A stretch of DNA of 23,936 nucleotides from Candidatus Neomicrothrix sp. UBA2131 (lineage in GTDB: Bacteria > Actinomycetota > Acidimicrobiia > Acidimicrobiales > MedAcidi-G1). Shown here piece by piece: positions 1-6,938 of the stretch. The DNA lies in assembly GCA_002329075.1 (NCBI GenBank), contig DCXR01000027.1, forward strand, positions 1 through 23,936, read 5' to 3'. Each line of letters opens with the position of its first letter. The stretch's first letter is position 1. Made by a program: the position numbers and the translations under genes. The notes under the pieces are model-generated. The model was not told where the DNA came from. It saw only the letters and a program-made list of their open reading frames with translations, and searched no databases.

Positions 1-45
1 CTCTTAATCCGCAGGTTCTGGGTTCGAGTCCCAGGGGGCGCACCA
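1..45 (+). tRNA. tRNA-Lys (anticodon CTT), 3' part only
   Basis: The window opens inside a tRNA. An anticodon loop CTCTTAA gives anticodon CTT (Lys). After it come the 3' side of the anticodon stem, a T arm (CTGGG, loop TTCGAGT, CCCAG), the acceptor 3' strand GGGGCGC, discriminator A and an encoded CCA ending at 45. The 5' half lies before the window. The last part (25-43) is the sequence copied repeatedly over the next 5.5 kb, so this gene appears to be the anchor of an integration hot spot. Confidence 0.9.
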
Positions 46-228
46 TCAAAACCCAACTCCTAGGTCCTGAAGTTTCCATCGTCCGGGTCGCAAGAATCAG
101 CGACGAAGGGACATGTACAGGACATGGAACCAATCGTAGGAACACGAGCTGCCACCTACCTGCGCCTGTCGAACGCCGACGAGCGAGTGCGGGTTGATGT
201 ACCGGAATCTGGTGTCCAGACGCGGCGA

Positions 229-1377
229 CTAGAGGTTTCGGACGACGTAGGTCTCGGCACCCAGGGCACGCGAGGTCGACTGGATGTCGGTCTCGAGAAG
301 GGTCCGGGCTGTGGTGTCGCCTCGCAGGTGGGCGTCGAAGTGCGACACGACGAGTCCCTGCCAGAGCTTGTGGGTCGCGGCTTCAGAGACGAGTTCGTCG
401 AACGGTGCCACGGCTTCGGCGACGGCCCGCCAGTTGATGGGGCCGTCGGACAGCACGTCGGCGAGCGCCATCGTGACCTCGCGAAGGTGGCCTTGGCTCA
501 TCTCGATGTCGTCGACGAAGTGGTTGTGATCCGCATCGCACAGGACCACCATCGACGAGCCCGGCGGTGTCCTGCGGAGCAGCTGGAACTGGCCGGCCAG
601 CGGGAGCCATGAGTCGCGGTCGGCGACCAGCATCATGCAGGCCACCTCCTCGGGCCAGTCGAAGTCAAGCCCGTCGGCCCACGGGTTGTTCTTCATCGGG
701 CTGGTCGGGCTGAGTCCGCCAGCGGGGCACATGGGAACCGTCGCGTGCACGTGGGCGCCGATCGACGGCGCCAGCAGTGAGGTCCATCCGCCGAGGCTGG
801 CCCCGGTGAACCCGATCGGTCTGCCATTGTCGAGACCCCGCTCGGTCGCGTGCGCGAACAGCGCTTTCAGGTCGTCTCGGCGGTGTTGGATCATCACCTC
901 GACCCCACCCGCGCCCGAATCGCCGTCATCGGCGGCGCCTGAGAGGTCCAGTGCGGCTTCGACTTCCCAGGAGGTGCTGGTGGGGTGGTCGGTGCTGATG
1001 ACGGTGTAGCCGTGGCTCGCGAGGTGGGTGCATAGGAAGGTCCCTTCCCTCCGGTGGCCCATGAACCCGTGGCTGAACACCACGAGCGGACCGGTCTCAT
1101 CGCCTCGGTCGGCATCGCGCACCGCGTCCTGGCTGATCAGCTCCGGTTCTTCGCCCGCCTCCACCCAGACAGCCTCGTAGCGGTCCTTGGTGGCAGGGTC
1201 GAGATCGCGGCCGCGGGTCTCTTCGGTCGCTGGGTACCACATTTCGACTGTGAGGGGCCCGTTGCTCGACGGCCACTGCTCGGTCGTCACACCCGCCGGG
1301 AACAGCCCACGTTCAAAGGCGCTCATCGGTGTTTGCTCCTGTCCTAATTCCCTGTTCCGGGCGTGCTGGGCGGTCAT
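229..1377 (-). CDS. Alpha/beta hydrolase (dienelactone hydrolase / PAF-acetylhydrolase-like)
   Basis: This 382-residue serine hydrolase has an alpha/beta-hydrolase fold and is probably cytoplasmic, since no signal peptide is seen. The oxyanion-side HG motif is at about 103-104 (VVFSHGFMG). The nucleophile elbow GASLGG puts Ser194 at the tip. The acid is probably Asp253 or Asp255 (VADRDSW), and the base His284 or His286 (DADHNHF). The substrate, an ester or lipid, cannot be read from sequence. ATG 1377 is chosen because TAGGAT lies six bases upstream, the leaderless arrangement. A second start, ATG at 1326 (residue 18), has a good AGGAG ribosome site and would give 365 residues. The gene is the only one between the tRNA-Lys 3' end and a repeat-like sequence at 1385, and it points back toward the tRNA, so it looks like the cargo of the first cassette. 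Confidence 0.85.
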   Translation of the reverse strand: MTAQHARNRELGQEQTPMSAFERGLFPAGVTTEQWPSSNGPLTVEMWYPATEETRGRDLDPATKDRYEAVWVEAGEEPELISQDAVRDADRGDETGPLVVFSHGFMGHRREGTFLCTHLASHGYTVISTDHPTSTSWEVEAALDLSGAADDGDSGAGGVEVMIQHRRDDLKALFAHATERGLDNGRPIGFTGASLGGWTSLLAPSIGAHVHATVPMCPAGGLSPTSPMKNNPWADGLDFDWPEEVACMMLVADRDSWLPLAGQFQLLRRTPPGSSMVVLCDADHNHFVDDIEMSQGHLREVTMALADVLSDGPINWRAVAEAVAPFDELVSEAATHKLWQGLVVSHFDAHLRGDTTARTLLETDIQSTSRALGAETYVVRNL

Positions 1378-1383
1378 TGGAAA

Positions 1384-1389
1384 ATCCTA
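1384..1389 (-). promoter_or_regulatory. -10 element TAGGAT of a leaderless promoter
   Basis: On the minus strand TAGGAT is followed by exactly six bases and then ATG at 1377. This matches the TANNNT-N6-start pattern at three other genes in the window. No clear -35 box is seen. Confidence 0.5.
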
Positions 1390-1400
1390 AGGGGCGAACC
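1385..1400 (+). repeat. Degenerate tRNA-Lys 3'-end repeat (weak copy)
   Basis: CCTAAGGGGCGAACC resembles the core CCTAGGGGGCGCACC of the other repeats with two mismatches. It lies just upstream of the hydrolase gene and would close the first cassette. The match is short, so chance is possible. Confidence 0.35.
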
Positions 1401-1545
1401 CCGTACCCCGCTCCAAGCCGCGTCCGACGGCCACATCCAGTTGGGACTCACCACGCAGCGGGCCACCATCGAGGCCCAGCGCCGGGAGATCGTCGCCCTG
1501 ACTGGAGGGGAGCCGGGCGAGGTCGAAAACCCCGAAGACTCCTAG
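1400..1545 (+). pseudogene. Possible 3' remnant of an unidentified gene
   Basis: This stretch reads in one frame as a protein-like C-terminus (for example TTQRATIEAQRREIVAL), rich in Arg/Glu and helix-like, ending at a TAG at 1543-1545. No credible start or upstream domain exists. Its stop codon lies in the string GACTCCTAG, which recurs at repeat R1 and is close to the TCCTAG at the end of the DUF1214 gene. I read it as the tail of a lost cargo gene, but no family is recognised and a chance frame cannot be excluded. Confidence 0.25.
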
Positions 1546-1620
1546 AACGAACGCCTTTTCGGAGGGTCCCCCGTCGGAGCCCCTGACCCCCATGTGATCC
1601 AATGGTGGATAAGCCCGACT

Positions 1621-1680
1621 GATGGAGCCTGAAGGTCGGTTGGGTTTTGATAGCGACTCCTAGGGGGCGCACCATCAAAC
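1621..1680 (+). repeat. tRNA-Lys 3'-end repeat R1 with long left arm
   Basis: A left arm, GATGGAGCCTGAAGGTC then GGTTGGGTTTTGATAGCGA, leads into the tRNA-like core CTCCTAGGGGGCGCACCA and the flank TCAAACCC. GGGTTTTGAT and ATCAAACCC flank the core as an inverted repeat. The left arm recurs at 3121 and 5485. The right flank resembles the bases just after the tRNA (ATCAAAACCC at 45-54). Confidence 0.8.
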
Positions 1681-1690
1681 CCCGAATGAA

Positions 1691-1738
1691 CGGTCCGCGT
1701 TTAGTGCCGCTCTCCAGGGGGCGTACCACCAAGATCCG
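1691..1738 (+). repeat. tRNA-Lys 3'-end repeat R2 (second of a doublet)
   Basis: CGGTCCGCGTTTAGTGCCGC is followed by the core CTCCAGGGGGCGTACCACC. It lies about 50 bp after R1, and the R1-R2 pair aligns along its whole length with the R4-R5 pair at 3121-3244. Confidence 0.7.
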
Positions 1739-1897
1739 AAAATCGCCCCCCAGTCCGCAGAGCTGAGGTCATCAAGAGCAAACGGGCGGCCCGGCGCCGC
1801 TCGAAACGGGCGCTCAGTGCCGGCCTGATTGGGTCGCCAATCGGGTCATGGGCCACACTCGTTCTCGGATCGAAAGGCCCGGATCGAGAGGAACCAG

Positions 1898-3025
1898 ATG
1901 TCCGAGACGCGTGCTGCATGGGCCGGCTTGATCGAGGTGCTGGCCGAGGCCGGTGAGCGGTTCGCCGGTGAGGAGTGGATGGTGGTCGACGACCGCGACG
2001 TCGCCGAGGCACACCGCACAATCGCCCACATTCTCCAGTCGGGGCTGGTGAGCCACGCCGAGTTCGATCCGGAACGTCCAGTGTGGCGTCGTATCGTGAC
2101 GCCGACCCGCAAGTTCAGCGGTGACAATGCCGACGCCATCTACTTTGAGGCCCCCATCCGGGGCGACCGCACCTACCGGATCACTGGCAACCTGGCCCAG
2201 GCGGTGTACACGGCGTTCACCGTGGAGGCCGGAGCGAACAACGGCTCCTACCCGGACCGCACCGACGGGATGCTCAACGACACGCAGTTCGACGTTGCCG
2301 CCGACGGCTCCTTTGAGATCATCCTCGGAGGTAAGCCCCGGGACCGGAACTGGTTGAAACTGTCGGCCGATGCCGGCCGCCTCACCAGCCGCCACTACTT
2401 CGAGTGGGAGTCCCCGGCTGCTGCCGCCGATGTCCATGTACCGCTGACCATCTCGAACCTCGACCCACCTGATGGCCCGCCGCCGCCGTGGGACGACGCC
2501 CTGGTGGCTGCGGCCATCGGGCGGATCACCACCCATGTACGAAGCAAGACCATCGACGGTCTGCGCCCGGCCGATCACGCTGCGCGGCCCGACTGGGTGG
2601 GCCGAATCCCCAATGAATTCCCGGTGCCCCAGGAACCGGGTGATTTCGCCCTGGCGGCTGCCGATGCTCACTATTCGCTGGGTCGGTGGCTGCTTGGGCC
2701 GGATGAGGCGCTGGTCATCACCGGCCGGTGGCCCGAGTGCCGTTTCGCGAGCGTTTGCGCCTGGAACCGGTTCCAACAGACCCTTGACTACCTGAATCGG
2801 CCAGTCAGTCGGAACAGAGCCACCACTACCCTTGAAGCCGACGGCTCCTTCCGCATGGTCGTGGCCCACGCCGACCCCGGCGTCCCCAACTGGATCGACA
2901 CCGAGGGTCGGGCCTCTGGCACTCTGTTCTTCCGCTTCTTCCTAGCAGAGGGTGAGGTGGAGCCCCTGAGCGCCGAGGTGGTTCCATTCGATAGCAGGCC
3001 TATTGCAAATGGGCTCTCCTCCTAG
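1898..3025 (+). CDS. DUF1214 domain protein
   Basis: This 375-residue protein carries a DUF1214 domain at about 255-350. The typical family run is TGRWPECRFASVCAWNRFQ (275-293), followed by LDYLNRP and later VPNWIDTEGR (329-338). The function of the family is not established. The N-terminal 200 residues look like the usual companion region of actinobacterial DUF1214 proteins. ATG 1898 is chosen because AGAGG lies about six bases upstream; an in-frame extension to 1829 has no such support. No signal peptide or membrane segment is evident. The TAG stop at 3023-3025 lies inside the tRNA-derived repeat R3, so the gene runs to the very edge of its cassette. R2 lies 160 bp upstream. Confidence 0.85.
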   Translation: MSETRAAWAGLIEVLAEAGERFAGEEWMVVDDRDVAEAHRTIAHILQSGLVSHAEFDPERPVWRRIVTPTRKFSGDNADAIYFEAPIRGDRTYRITGNLAQAVYTAFTVEAGANNGSYPDRTDGMLNDTQFDVAADGSFEIILGGKPRDRNWLKLSADAGRLTSRHYFEWESPAAAADVHVPLTISNLDPPDGPPPPWDDALVAAAIGRITTHVRSKTIDGLRPADHAARPDWVGRIPNEFPVPQEPGDFALAAADAHYSLGRWLLGPDEALVITGRWPECRFASVCAWNRFQQTLDYLNRPVSRNRATTTLEADGSFRMVVAHADPGVPNWIDTEGRASGTLFFRFFLAEGEVEPLSAEVVPFDSRPIANGLSS

Positions 3026-3037
3026 GGGCGCACCCAT
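3018..3037 (+). repeat. tRNA-Lys 3'-end repeat R3, overlapping a stop codon
   Basis: TCCTCCTAGGGGCGCACCCA keeps the acceptor-stem core with one G deleted. The TAG in it is the stop codon of the DUF1214 gene. Confidence 0.6.
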
Positions 3038-3055
3038 AAGGCCAAGACTGCTGCT

Positions 3056-3090
3056 AGGTCCCTTTGGCTGTCCTGCTGGTCGGGGACACC
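3056..3090 (+). repeat. 35-bp direct repeat, copy A
   Basis: The core TGGCTGTCCTGCTGGTCGGG at 3065-3084 recurs at 3261-3280 with one change. The repeat starts about 43 bases after the R3 core. Copy B lies about 44 bases after the R5 core, so the similarity belongs to a longer element of tRNA-like core plus right arm. Confidence 0.75.
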
Positions 3091-3120
3091 CCATCGACTA
3101 CCATCTGGGGCACCCGGAGC

Positions 3121-3183
3121 GATGAGCCAGTAGGTCCGTTTCGGGTTTTAGTGGCGAGTCCCAGGGGGCGCACTACTAAACCC
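3121..3183 (+). repeat. tRNA-Lys 3'-end repeat R4, best copy
   Basis: The 19 bases CGAGTCCCAGGGGGCGCAC at 3155-3173 are identical to tRNA positions 25-43. A left arm GATGAGCCAGTAGGTC plus GTTTCGGGTTTTAGTGG matches R1 and R7. GGGTTT-T-AGT at 3143-3152 can pair with ACTACTAAACCC at 3172-3183, giving an imperfect hairpin around the core. Confidence 0.85.
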
Positions 3184-3196
3184 AGCCAAACAGCCA

Positions 3197-3244
3197 GTTG
3201 CGTTTGGTGACGTTCTCTAGGGGGCGCACCACAAGACCCGCAAC
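3197..3244 (+). repeat. tRNA-Lys 3'-end repeat R5 with hairpin arms
   Basis: The core TCTCTAGGGGGCGCACCACA is flanked by GTTGCG and CGCAAC, which form the ends of an imperfect inverted repeat. Together with R4 it forms a doublet homologous to R1-R2. It precedes the alkyl sulfatase gene by about 270 bp. Confidence 0.75.
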
Positions 3245-3252
3245 TTCTATTG

Positions 3253-3287
3253 GGCCCTTCTGGCTGTCCTGCCGGTCGGAGACACTG
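3253..3287 (+). repeat. 35-bp direct repeat, copy B
   Basis: This is the partner of the copy at 3056-3090, with about 90% identity by eye, including TGGCTGTCCTGCCGGTCGGA. It keeps the same spacing from its own tRNA-like core (R5). Confidence 0.75.
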
Positions 3288-3337
3288 GTCGGTGCCTTCG
3301 CTCCTCGGTCGGCCAGGTTGGCCATTCCGTCCCTAGG

Positions 3338-3432
3338 CCTTGGACACCCCTGATGACGAGGACCCTGCGCCTGGCCAACGGCCCCGACGAGGTACACCTT
3401 TTCGTTCTAGGCCGCCCAGAGTTGGACCGATA
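3338..3432 (+). pseudogene. Remnant of an acyl-CoA dehydrogenase C-terminus
   Basis: The translated frame contains TRTLRLANGPDEVHLFVLG followed by RPELDRY. This is the terminal motif of acyl-CoA dehydrogenases (family form RTLRLADGPDEVH, then an RxEL tail). Just before it PWTPL echoes the family's DTPL, with the bases between apparently lost. The rest of the gene is absent and the frame runs on without a family-like ending into the start of the sulfatase gene. It is therefore a gene scrap left in the array, not a working enzyme. Confidence 0.5.
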
Positions 3433-3515
3433 CGACGACCAAGAGGTAGACAAAGCCGTCTACCAGTCGATTCGCGAAGGCAGTTCCACTGCCAACCCAA
3501 CAATGGCGGAATCCC

Positions 3516-5438
3516 ATGAGCGACGACACCCACCAGTCCAAGCCGCCCACTGAACACACGCGGGTAGCCATAGAAGCCTTCGCTTCGACCCTGCCCAAGG
3601 ACGACGGCACCGACGTCATCAACGTGGACCGAGGCTTCATTGCTACCCGAACCGATCCTGTCATTAGTCGCCTCGAGCCCAGTGCCTGGGGGGGGCATAC
3701 CTGGGACCTGTCCCGTTCCGACTTCGTCGACGGCCCTGCTCCGGCCACCGTCAACCCGTCGTTGTGGCGCCAGGCGGGGCTCAACGCCCGCCACGGCCTC
3801 TACGAGGTATGTGACGGCATCTACCAAGTGAGGGGCTTTGACGCCTCAAACGCCACGTTCGTCCGTGGCGAACGAGGCTGGGTGGTCATCGACCCGATGA
3901 CCACCGCCGAGACAGCGGCGGCCGGCTACGAACTGGTAAGCGAACACCTGGGCCATCGGGAGGTCACCGCGGTGATCTACACCCACTCCCATGTCGACCA
4001 CTACGGGGGAATCCTGGGCATGGTCGACCGAGACCGAGTCGACTCCGGCGAGGTACCCGTAGTAGCCCCTGAAGGCTTCTTGACCGAAGCGGTCGCAGAG
4101 TTCGTGGTCGCCGCTCCGGCCATGGGTCGGAGGGCCACGTTCATGTTCGGCCTGCTGCTGCCCTGGGACGAGTACGGCCACGTCGACACCGGACTGACCA
4201 AGGGGGTTCCGGCCGGAGCGCCGGCCCTGGTGCCTCCGACCATAGAGATTACCGAGACCGGCCAGGAACTCATTCTCGACGGGGTCCGGGTTGAGTTCCA
4301 GCTCACCCCCGAGTCTGAGGCGCCTGCTGAGATGCACTTCTACTTCAGCGACTACCGGGCACTTTGCATGGCCGAGAACTGCTCCGGGACCATGCACAAC
4401 GTGTTAACCCTGCGAGGTGCCCAGGCACGTGATTCGCTCAGATGGAGCCGCTACATCGACGAGGCGATCCAGCGGTGGGGGCCGGAAGCCGAGGTGGTCT
4501 TCGCTTCCCACGGTTGGCCCCATTGGGGAACCGAGGCGGTGGCCAGCTATCTGACCCGCCAGCGAGACCTCTACCGGTGGCTTCACGACCAGGCAATGCG
4601 CCTGGCCAACCTGGGTCACACCCCCGACGAGATCGCCTCCGCTGTGAAACTGCCTCCCGGACTGTGGGACGACTACCTCTGCCATGGCTACTACGGGACG
4701 GTCAGCCACAACGTAAGGGCTGTCTACCAGCGCTACCTCGGGTTCTTCGACGGCCACCCCTCCAGCCTGGACCCCTACGAGCCCGTCGAATCCGGTCGAC
4801 GCTATGTGGAGTTCATGGGCGGAATGGACGAGTTGTTGGCCAAGGCCCGCACCGCCTACGAGTCTGGCGACTACCGGTGGGTGGCCCAGGTACTGCGCCA
4901 CGCTGTCTTCGCCGACCCGGAATGCCGGGAGGCCCGCCTACTCCAGGCCGACGCCTTCGAACAGCTCGCCTACCTTGCTGAGTCAGGGCCCTGGCGCGAC
5001 GAATACCTGACCGGCGCTCTAGAACTGCGCAACGGCACCACCGACGCCCCGGTCTTCAGCAGGCCCCGGGCAGAGGTGGTACGAGGTATGACCCTCCAGC
5101 AGATCTTCGACTTCTTGGCAGTCAAGATCGACGGACAGGCCGCAGCAACACTGGGGCCGCTGGCTATCAACTGGGTTCTCACCGACGTCGACGAGACGGC
5201 CCGCCTGGAACTCTCCAACGGCACCCTTCACTCCATGCCGGGTCTGGTCCACGACCACCCCGATGCCACCGTGTCATGCGACCGGCTTTTCCTGGAGGAG
5301 ATGGTGGCCACCGGGAGGACCCTCCCCGAGGTCGTCGACGCCGGCGAGGCGTCCATCGAAGGGCAGGCCGAACGTGTACTGGCCTTGTGGGACACCCTCA
5401 CCGACTTCCCGATGTTCTGGCCGATCATCGAGCCCTGA
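3516..5438 (+). CDS. Alkyl sulfatase (SdsA1/BDS1-like metallo-beta-lactamase sulfatase)
   Basis: This 640-residue zinc enzyme hydrolyses alkyl sulfate esters to alcohol and sulfate, by family. The N-terminal metallo-beta-lactamase domain carries THSHVDH at 156-162 (ligands His157, His159, Asp161, His162). Further motifs are EAPAEM near 268-273, AEN at 286-288 with TMHNVLTLRG (292-301), and SHGWPHWG (331-338) supplying another His ligand. A helical dimerisation domain follows at about 395-510. A C-terminal SCP2-like domain covers about 515-640, which may bind the alkyl chain. All expected domains and ligands are present, so it should be active. No obvious Sec signal peptide is seen, although some relatives are secreted. 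ATG 3516 has a GCGGAA-like site just upstream. It is the sole intact gene between repeats R5 and R6, and so the cargo of the third cassette. Confidence 0.93.
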   Translation: MSDDTHQSKPPTEHTRVAIEAFASTLPKDDGTDVINVDRGFIATRTDPVISRLEPSAWGGHTWDLSRSDFVDGPAPATVNPSLWRQAGLNARHGLYEVCDGIYQVRGFDASNATFVRGERGWVVIDPMTTAETAAAGYELVSEHLGHREVTAVIYTHSHVDHYGGILGMVDRDRVDSGEVPVVAPEGFLTEAVAEFVVAAPAMGRRATFMFGLLLPWDEYGHVDTGLTKGVPAGAPALVPPTIEITETGQELILDGVRVEFQLTPESEAPAEMHFYFSDYRALCMAENCSGTMHNVLTLRGAQARDSLRWSRYIDEAIQRWGPEAEVVFASHGWPHWGTEAVASYLTRQRDLYRWLHDQAMRLANLGHTPDEIASAVKLPPGLWDDYLCHGYYGTVSHNVRAVYQRYLGFFDGHPSSLDPYEPVESGRRYVEFMGGMDELLAKARTAYESGDYRWVAQVLRHAVFADPECREARLLQADAFEQLAYLAESGPWRDEYLTGALELRNGTTDAPVFSRPRAEVVRGMTLQQIFDFLAVKIDGQAAATLGPLAINWVLTDVDETARLELSNGTLHSMPGLVHDHPDATVSCDRLFLEEMVATGRTLPEVVDAGEASIEGQAERVLALWDTLTDFPMFWPIIEP

Positions 5439-5442
5439 TCCT

Positions 5443-5459
5443 CGCTAGGGCGCACCATC
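5443..5459 (+). repeat. tRNA-Lys 3'-end repeat R6, short
   Basis: CGCTAGGGCGCACCAT keeps the acceptor core with two Gs missing. It lies a few bases after the sulfatase stop codon, mirroring R3 after the DUF1214 gene. Confidence 0.55.
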
Positions 5460-5484
5460 GACTATGACGGGACCAGGCCCAGCC

Positions 5485-5543
5485 GACGGAGCCAGAAGGT
5501 CTGGTTGGGTTTGGTAGCGAATCCCAGGGGGCGCACCACCGGA
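5485..5543 (+). repeat. tRNA-Lys 3'-end repeat R7, distal end of the array
   Basis: A left arm ACGGAGCCAGAAGGTC then TGGTTGGGTTTGGTAGCGA leads into ATCCCAGGGGGCGCACCACC. It is the last copy in the window, so the boundary between array and ordinary chromosome probably lies here. About 130 bp of non-coding DNA with small GGGG/CCCC hairpins (5551-5572) follow. Confidence 0.8.
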
Positions 5544-5674
5544 GGCTTGAGGGGTTCACACCCCCCGAGGGGTACGCGTATCGGCCGGACATGGCCTAGC
5601 TGTTGGCAACGCCACAGAACCCGCCCTTGTGCAGATCCCGCAGGGAGATGGGATCCGGATGCCTGGAGAGACGT

Positions 5675-6814
5675 TCAGGAGGCTAGGCGGGCAGCATGTG
5701 CGGCCATCAGGATCCGACCGGAGCGGCCGTCGAAGCGAAGCTCCGAGGACATGCGATTCATCATGTAGGCCACCGACATGCCGGCCTCCACGTCGATTAC
5801 GGCCAGGGACCCACCCCAGCCACCCCAGAAGCAGGCACGCCGGTTCGGGCTGATCGGCATGGACTCGCTGGGGAGTCCGAACCCCAGGCCATAGCGGATC
5901 GGCCCACCGAGGATCGCGTCGTGGCCGTCGGTCTGGACCTCGAAGATCCGTTCCACGGTTTCCGGGGACAGCAGGGTCGTCCCACGTGCGGCGCCCCCGC
6001 AAGCGACGACGCTGTGGACCTCGGCCACCGAACGGGCATTCCCATGGCCGTTGGCCGCAGGAAATTCGGCACGGCGCCAACGATCGGTGTTGCCGATATC
6101 CGCGCCCATCCGTCCATGGGCCTCATGCCGCTCCGCCATCTCAGACTGGTCCTGGTCGCCCAACCGGGGAACCTCCACTCCGGTGGTGTCGAGTTCGGCC
6201 ACCCTGCTGAAGTGCTCGTCGGCGAGACCGATGTGGAAGTCAGCGCCGATCGGGCCGGCCACCTCCTCAGCGAAGAACGTTCCCATGGTGCGTCCATCGA
6301 CTCGACGAAGCACCTCGCCGAGCAGCCACCCCTGGGTCACAGAGTGGTACCCGGACTTCGTGCCGGGCTCCCACCAGGGAGCCTGGGACGCCAGGCGTGC
6401 GCACGCGTAGTCCCAGTCGAACAACTGATCCTCGTCGATCGGCGCATCGAACCCGGGCAGGCCTGCCGAATGGGAGAGAATGTGGCGGACCAGGACGGCC
6501 TCCTTGCCGTTCTCGGCGAACTCGGGCCACACGTCGGCGACCGGCTGGTCGACGTCCAGGACGCCACGGTCGTGGAGCATGAGGACACACAGGGCGGTCA
6601 TGGTCTTGGTCGTCGACCAGACGTTGACGATGGTGTCGCGCTCCCAGGTTCGGTCGCCGTCGATGTCGGCGGTTCCGCCCCACAGGTCGACCACCGTCTC
6701 GCCGTCCACGACGACGGCACAGGTCGCCCCGAGGTCACCCAGGTCGAAGTTCTTCTCGAAGGCGTCTCCGACTGCCTCATAGCCCGGGTCACACGTTCCC
6801 TGGATGTCAGCCAT
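5675..6814 (-). CDS. Serine hydrolase of the beta-lactamase (class C / EstB-like) family
   Basis: This 379-residue member of the beta-lactamase/transpeptidase-like fold is more likely an esterase of the family VIII type than a true beta-lactamase. The Ser-x-x-Lys motif is STTK (Ser67-Lys70, in VWSTTKTMTAL). HSAGLPG at 115-121 is the usual conserved loop. The second motif is GYHS, with Tyr156 as base and Ser in place of the Asn of true class C enzymes. A GWGGS string near residue 335 stands where lactamases have KTG. No lipobox or signal peptide is visible. ATG 6814 (MADIQ) is preferred. An upstream in-frame TTG at 6850 has an AGGAGG too close to it to be convincing. The gene is transcribed divergently from the F420 nitroreductase-like gene. 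Confidence 0.88.
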   Translation of the reverse strand: MADIQGTCDPGYEAVGDAFEKNFDLGDLGATCAVVVDGETVVDLWGGTADIDGDRTWERDTIVNVWSTTKTMTALCVLMLHDRGVLDVDQPVADVWPEFAENGKEAVLVRHILSHSAGLPGFDAPIDEDQLFDWDYACARLASQAPWWEPGTKSGYHSVTQGWLLGEVLRRVDGRTMGTFFAEEVAGPIGADFHIGLADEHFSRVAELDTTGVEVPRLGDQDQSEMAERHEAHGRMGADIGNTDRWRRAEFPAANGHGNARSVAEVHSVVACGGAARGTTLLSPETVERIFEVQTDGHDAILGGPIRYGLGFGLPSESMPISPNRRACFWGGWGGSLAVIDVEAGMSVAYMMNRMSSELRFDGRSGRILMAAHAARLAS

Positions 6815-6926
6815 GGCGAACAGCCTGACGCCCGAGACCCAGCGCCACAAACCCTCCTCCCACCCGGCTGGCCGGCCACAGGCCCGGCAGGCCCTGTGGC
6901 CGACTCTGGTAGTTCCTACATGGACC

Positions 6927-6932
6927 TAGGAT
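6927..6932 (+). promoter_or_regulatory. -10 element TAGGAT of a leaderless promoter
   Basis: TAGGAT, then CAACCC, then GTG at 6939. The six-base spacing would put the transcript start on the first base of the start codon. The overlapping AGGA could also act as a ribosome site if the transcript starts further up. Confidence 0.55.
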
Positions 6933-6938
6933 CAACCC

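Larger units (their letters stand above)
1378..1897. other. Non-coding inter-cassette stretch, 520 bp
   Basis: There is no intact gene here. It contains a weak repeat copy at 1385, the gene scrap ending at 1545, a block at 1551-1585 loosely like the direct repeats at 3056 and 3253, and the two good tRNA-derived repeats R1 and R2. About 160 bp then lead to the DUF1214 gene, with no convincing promoter seen. Confidence 0.6.
3026..3515. other. Non-coding inter-cassette stretch, 490 bp
   Basis: It holds repeats R3 (tail), R4 and R5, two copies of a 35-bp direct repeat, and the acyl-CoA dehydrogenase remnant. It contains no intact gene. No clear promoter for the sulfatase gene is seen. Confidence 0.6.

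Noticed and set aside
124..612. Plus-strand frame at the left end as a gene
   Set aside because: It is mostly antisense to the hydrolase gene, which has an intact catalytic set, and its translation shows no family features.
1621..5543. Classical integron attC sites
   Set aside because: The outer arms do not fit the RYYYAAC/GTTRRRY consensus and there is no integrase. The core is explained better by the tRNA 3' end.
5551..5572. Rho-independent terminator at the distal end of the array
   Set aside because: The GGGG/CCCC stems are only four base pairs, compete with each other, and no T-tract follows.
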